DNA from: Cryomorphaceae bacterium
GTDB lineage: Bacteria > Bacteroidota > Bacteroidia > Flavobacteriales_G > Salibacteraceae
Assembly (NCBI GenBank): GCA_003564735.1
Contig: PXEK01000052.1
Span: 1-6,490 of the forward strand
DNA: 6,490 bases
Reading direction: 5' to 3'
A model generated the notes under the pieces. That model had not been told where the DNA came from. It saw only the letters and a list, made by a program, of their open reading frames with translations, and did not search any database. Shown here piece after piece: positions 3,978 through 6,490 of this stretch; the first letter of the stretch is position 1; each line of letters opens with the position of its first letter. The position numbers were made by a program, and so were the translations under genes.

Positions 3978-6473
3978 TTAACTATTTTGCAACTCCTGCT
4001 TGAGGAATTTCGCCGTGTACGATGTTTTATGTTTTGCTACTTGTTCAGGAGTGCCCTTGGTGATGAGTGTACCTCCGTTTACTCCGCCCTCAGGCCCAAT
4101 GTCGATGATGTAATCAGCCACTTTAATAATATCCATGTTATGCTCGATGACTACAACGGTATTGCCTTTATCCACCAAGCTTTGAAGTACTTCGAGCAAT
4201 ATTCTAATGTCCTCAAAATGCAAACCGGTAGTGGGCTCATCCAAGATGTAAAATGTACTTCCCGTATTGGTTTTTGATAATTCAGATGCCAGTTTAACGC
4301 GTTGGGCTTCACCGCCTGATAGGGTAACTGAAGATTGGCCTAAAGTGAGGTAACCCAACCCTACGCGATTTAGTGTTTCGAGCTTTTGTTTGATAGAGGG
4401 AATGTTTTCGAAAAACGGAAGGGCTTTCTCAATGCTCATTTCCAACACGTCAGAAATTGAATGTCCTTTATATCGTACTTCGAGGGTCTCTCGATTGTAT
4501 CGCTTTCCCCGGCACGTTTCACACTTGACATGAACATCGGGTAAAAAGTTCATTTCAATGGTTTTTACACCCGCTCCACCGCAATCTTCACACCTGCCGC
4601 CTTTGACGTTAAAGGAGAATCTGCCCGGTTTATAGCCCCTGATTTTGGCTTCGGGTAAATCGGCGAATAACCTGCGTATATCATCAAAAACACCTGTGTA
4701 GGTGGCGGGGTTACTTCGCGGTGTTCTGCCAATAGGCGATTGATCAATATCTATTACCTTGTCAAGGTTTTCATGTCCTTTGATTTTCGTGTATTCCAAG
4801 GGGAATTTTGACGACTTATAGAAGTATTGACTTAAAAACGGATAGAGTGTTTCGTTAATGAGTGTTGATTTTCCGCTACCCGACACTCCCGTAACACAAA
4901 CAAATGTGCCCAATGGAATTTTCACGTCAAGGTTTTTGAGATTATTCCCACGAGCTCCTTTGATTTCTAGGTGTTTCTCGTTTCCCTTTCGGCGTTGTTG
5001 GGGTACCTTTATAGTTTTACGACCTAAAAGGTAATCCGTGGTGAGCGAGTTGGCGGCTTTGAGTTCTCCGGGACTACCTTGTGCAATGATTTTACCTCCG
5101 TTAACTCCTGCCCCGGGTCCAAAGTCAATAACGTGATCCGATTCTAAAATCATGTCTTTGTCATGCTCTACCACCAACACCGAATTGCCAATGTCTCTAA
5201 GCTCTTTTAATGCGTTGATTAACCTCTGGTTATCTCTTTGGTGTAAGCCTATGCTGGGCTCGTCTAAAATGTACAATACCCCCACCAATTTACTACCTAT
5301 TTGCGTGGCAAGTCTTATTCGTTGGGCTTCCCCGCCGGATAAGGTTCTAGAACTTCTATTCACTGTAAGGTAATTGAGTCCTACATCAAGTAAAAATCCT
5401 ATACGGCTGCGTATTTCTTTAAGGATTTCCGCCGCAATTTTATTTTGTTTTTGGGTGAGTCTTTCTTCAATACCTTCAAAAAACGATTGAAGTTGTATGA
5501 TATCCAAATTGGCGAGTTCACTTATATTTTTACCGTCTATTTTGAAGTGCAGTGATTCTTTTTTAAGCCTGGTGCCGTTGCATTTGGGGCATTTTTGTTT
5601 TACGACAAACTGTTGTGCTCTGCGTTGTAATCCTTTTGGACCTTTTCCTGTGGTTTGATCCATAATCCAGTTTACAACGCCCTTAAAGTTAATGTGCAGC
5701 GAACGGCTAATGCCCACGGTGTCATCTTTGAAACTAAAGGAGGGGTCATGATGACCATAGAGTATGGCATCCAAACCTTTTTTCGGAATGGATTTGACCG
5801 GGTCGGTGGTTTTGAATTTAAATTTTATAGCGATGTACTCAACCTGTTTAAAAAGCGCATTGTTTTTATATTCGCCCAATGGAGCTATGCCCCCCTGCTT
5901 TATGGATTTGGAATCGTCGGGTATAACTTTACTCAAATCGGGCTCATCTACTATACCCAGTCCTTTACACGTTGTACATGCCCCGTATGGTGAGTTAAAT
6001 GAGAAAATATTGGGAGCGGGATCGTCATACGCAATACCGGTGGTGGGGCACATGAGGTTTTTAGAAAAATGCCTTACGCTATCACTTTCGAAGTCGTAAA
6101 TGGAGAGCATTCCTTTACCTTGTTTGAATGCGGTTTTAAGAGAGCCGGATATTCTCGTTTTTTTATCTTCGGTAACGGCAATGCGGTCGATTATTAAATC
6201 GATGTCGTGAACTTTATACCGGTCGAGTTTCATTCCTCTTACGATGTCTTGAATTTCACCGTCAACCCTAACTTTCACATACCCTTTTTTGGCCGCACTT
6301 TCGAATAACTCCCTGTAGTGTCCTTTTCTACCCCTTACTAAGGGAGCCATTATAGCGATTTTTTTCTCGTTGTAGTCAGACATTACGAGATTTGTGATCT
6401 TTTCTTCGGTGTAGCGCACCATTTTTTCTCCTGTATTGTAAGAGTAAGCGTCACCGGCTCTAGCAAAGAGCAG
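3978..6473 (-). CDS. uvrA: UvrABC excinuclease subunit A, 5'-truncated
   Basis: Damage-recognition ATPase of nucleotide excision repair, which loads UvrB onto lesions. 831 residues are visible and roughly 100-120 N-terminal ones, including the first Walker A, lie beyond the window. The ATG at 6422 is internal: the frame continues upstream as LLFARAGDAYSYNTGEK, a recognisable UvrA segment, up to 6473. Numbered from that Met: UvrB-binding region about 1-115; first zinc module C125-P-T-T128 ... C149-x2-C152, in which the second cysteine is Thr; C278-x2-C281 in the insertion region; ABC signature I LSGGE 361-365, Walker B with D387-E388, H420; second Walker A GVSGSGKST 512-520; DQSPIGRTPRSNPATYTG at 560-577; C-terminal zinc finger C611/C614/C634/C637; signature II 701-705, D728-E729, H761. 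All nucleotide-site residues that can be seen are intact. It is upstream of, and co-directional with, the small membrane gene, 202 bases away. Confidence 0.97.
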   Translation of the reverse strand: MLFARAGDAYSYNTGEKMVRYTEEKITNLVMSDYNEKKIAIMAPLVRGRKGHYRELFESAAKKGYVKVRVDGEIQDIVRGMKLDRYKVHDIDLIIDRIAVTEDKKTRISGSLKTAFKQGKGMLSIYDFESDSVRHFSKNLMCPTTGIAYDDPAPNIFSFNSPYGACTTCKGLGIVDEPDLSKVIPDDSKSIKQGGIAPLGEYKNNALFKQVEYIAIKFKFKTTDPVKSIPKKGLDAILYGHHDPSFSFKDDTVGISRSLHINFKGVVNWIMDQTTGKGPKGLQRRAQQFVVKQKCPKCNGTRLKKESLHFKIDGKNISELANLDIIQLQSFFEGIEERLTQKQNKIAAEILKEIRSRIGFLLDVGLNYLTVNRSSRTLSGGEAQRIRLATQIGSKLVGVLYILDEPSIGLHQRDNQRLINALKELRDIGNSVLVVEHDKDMILESDHVIDFGPGAGVNGGKIIAQGSPGELKAANSLTTDYLLGRKTIKVPQQRRKGNEKHLEIKGARGNNLKNLDVKIPLGTFVCVTGVSGSGKSTLINETLYPFLSQYFYKSSKFPLEYTKIKGHENLDKVIDIDQSPIGRTPRSNPATYTGVFDDIRRLFADLPEAKIRGYKPGRFSFNVKGGRCEDCGGAGVKTIEMNFLPDVHVKCETCRGKRYNRETLEVRYKGHSISDVLEMSIEKALPFFENIPSIKQKLETLNRVGLGYLTLGQSSVTLSGGEAQRVKLASELSKTNTGSTFYILDEPTTGLHFEDIRILLEVLQSLVDKGNTVVVIEHNMDIIKVADYIIDIGPEGGVNGGTLITKGTPEQVAKHKTSYTAKFLKQELQNS

Positions 6474-6490
6474 AGATCGGAAGAGCGTCG
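6474..6490. other. Illumina TruSeq adapter remnant at the contig end
   Basis: AGATCGGAAGAGCGTCG is the start of the standard Illumina TruSeq adapter read-through sequence, with the leading A corresponding to A-tailing. The UvrA reading frame makes sense up to 6473 and no longer matches the family from 6474 on. These 17 bases are a library artefact and should not be annotated as genomic. Confidence 0.93.

Noticed and set aside
5655..6099. Open frames on the plus strand opposite uvrA (5655-5993 and 5764-6099), and similar ones opposite the vWA and transketolase genes
   Set aside because: They are antisense to strongly conserved coding sequence, overlap each other, and show no recognisable domain or start signal.
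1..6490. Defence island, CRISPR, toxin-antitoxin or mobile element
   Set aside because: No array-like repeats, no transposase or recombinase, no nuclease or toxin-like genes; the vWA protein is exported and lacks the partners seen in vWA-containing defence or MoxR systems.

Overview
The window looks like a chromosomal metabolic and housekeeping segment of a member of the Bacteroidota, probably taken from a short-read (possibly metagenomic) assembly. The reasons are a transketolase split into separate N- and C-terminal subunits, protein sequences of Bacteroidota type (an inference from memory, not a search), genes mostly without a Shine-Dalgarno and with A/T-rich leaders, and a TAnnTTTG-like promoter element. 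No CRISPR array, insertion sequence, tRNA, rRNA or recognisable defence system is present.

Plus strand, 1-2853: the 3' part of the transketolase N-terminal subunit gene, then a gene for an exported von Willebrand factor A (vWA) domain protein, then the complete transketolase C-terminal subunit gene. The vWA gene sits between two genes whose products must assemble into one enzyme. All three are co-directional with gaps of 15 and 46 bases, so they are probably co-transcribed.

Minus strand, 2874-6473, read right to left: a 5'-truncated uvrA (nucleotide excision repair), a 202-base intergenic region, a 64-residue one-helix membrane protein with four C-terminal cysteines, and a uridine kinase-like gene (udk) with a TTG start and an SD that overlaps the stop of the small gene. 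The two strands converge at 2853/2874 over a small hairpin that may terminate transcription both ways. The intergenic region (3776-3977) holds two adjacent dyads, a perfect 17-bp palindrome and a 29-bp imperfect one, plus a candidate -7 element next to the small gene.

The last 17 bases (6474-6490) are Illumina TruSeq adapter, not genome; uvrA runs in frame right up to it. The observations most worth following are the vWA gene between the transketolase halves, the threefold ~75-residue repeat in that protein, the paired dyads, the NqrM-like small protein, and altered substrate-site residues in the uridine kinase. I do not see a convincing previously undescribed multi-gene system here.
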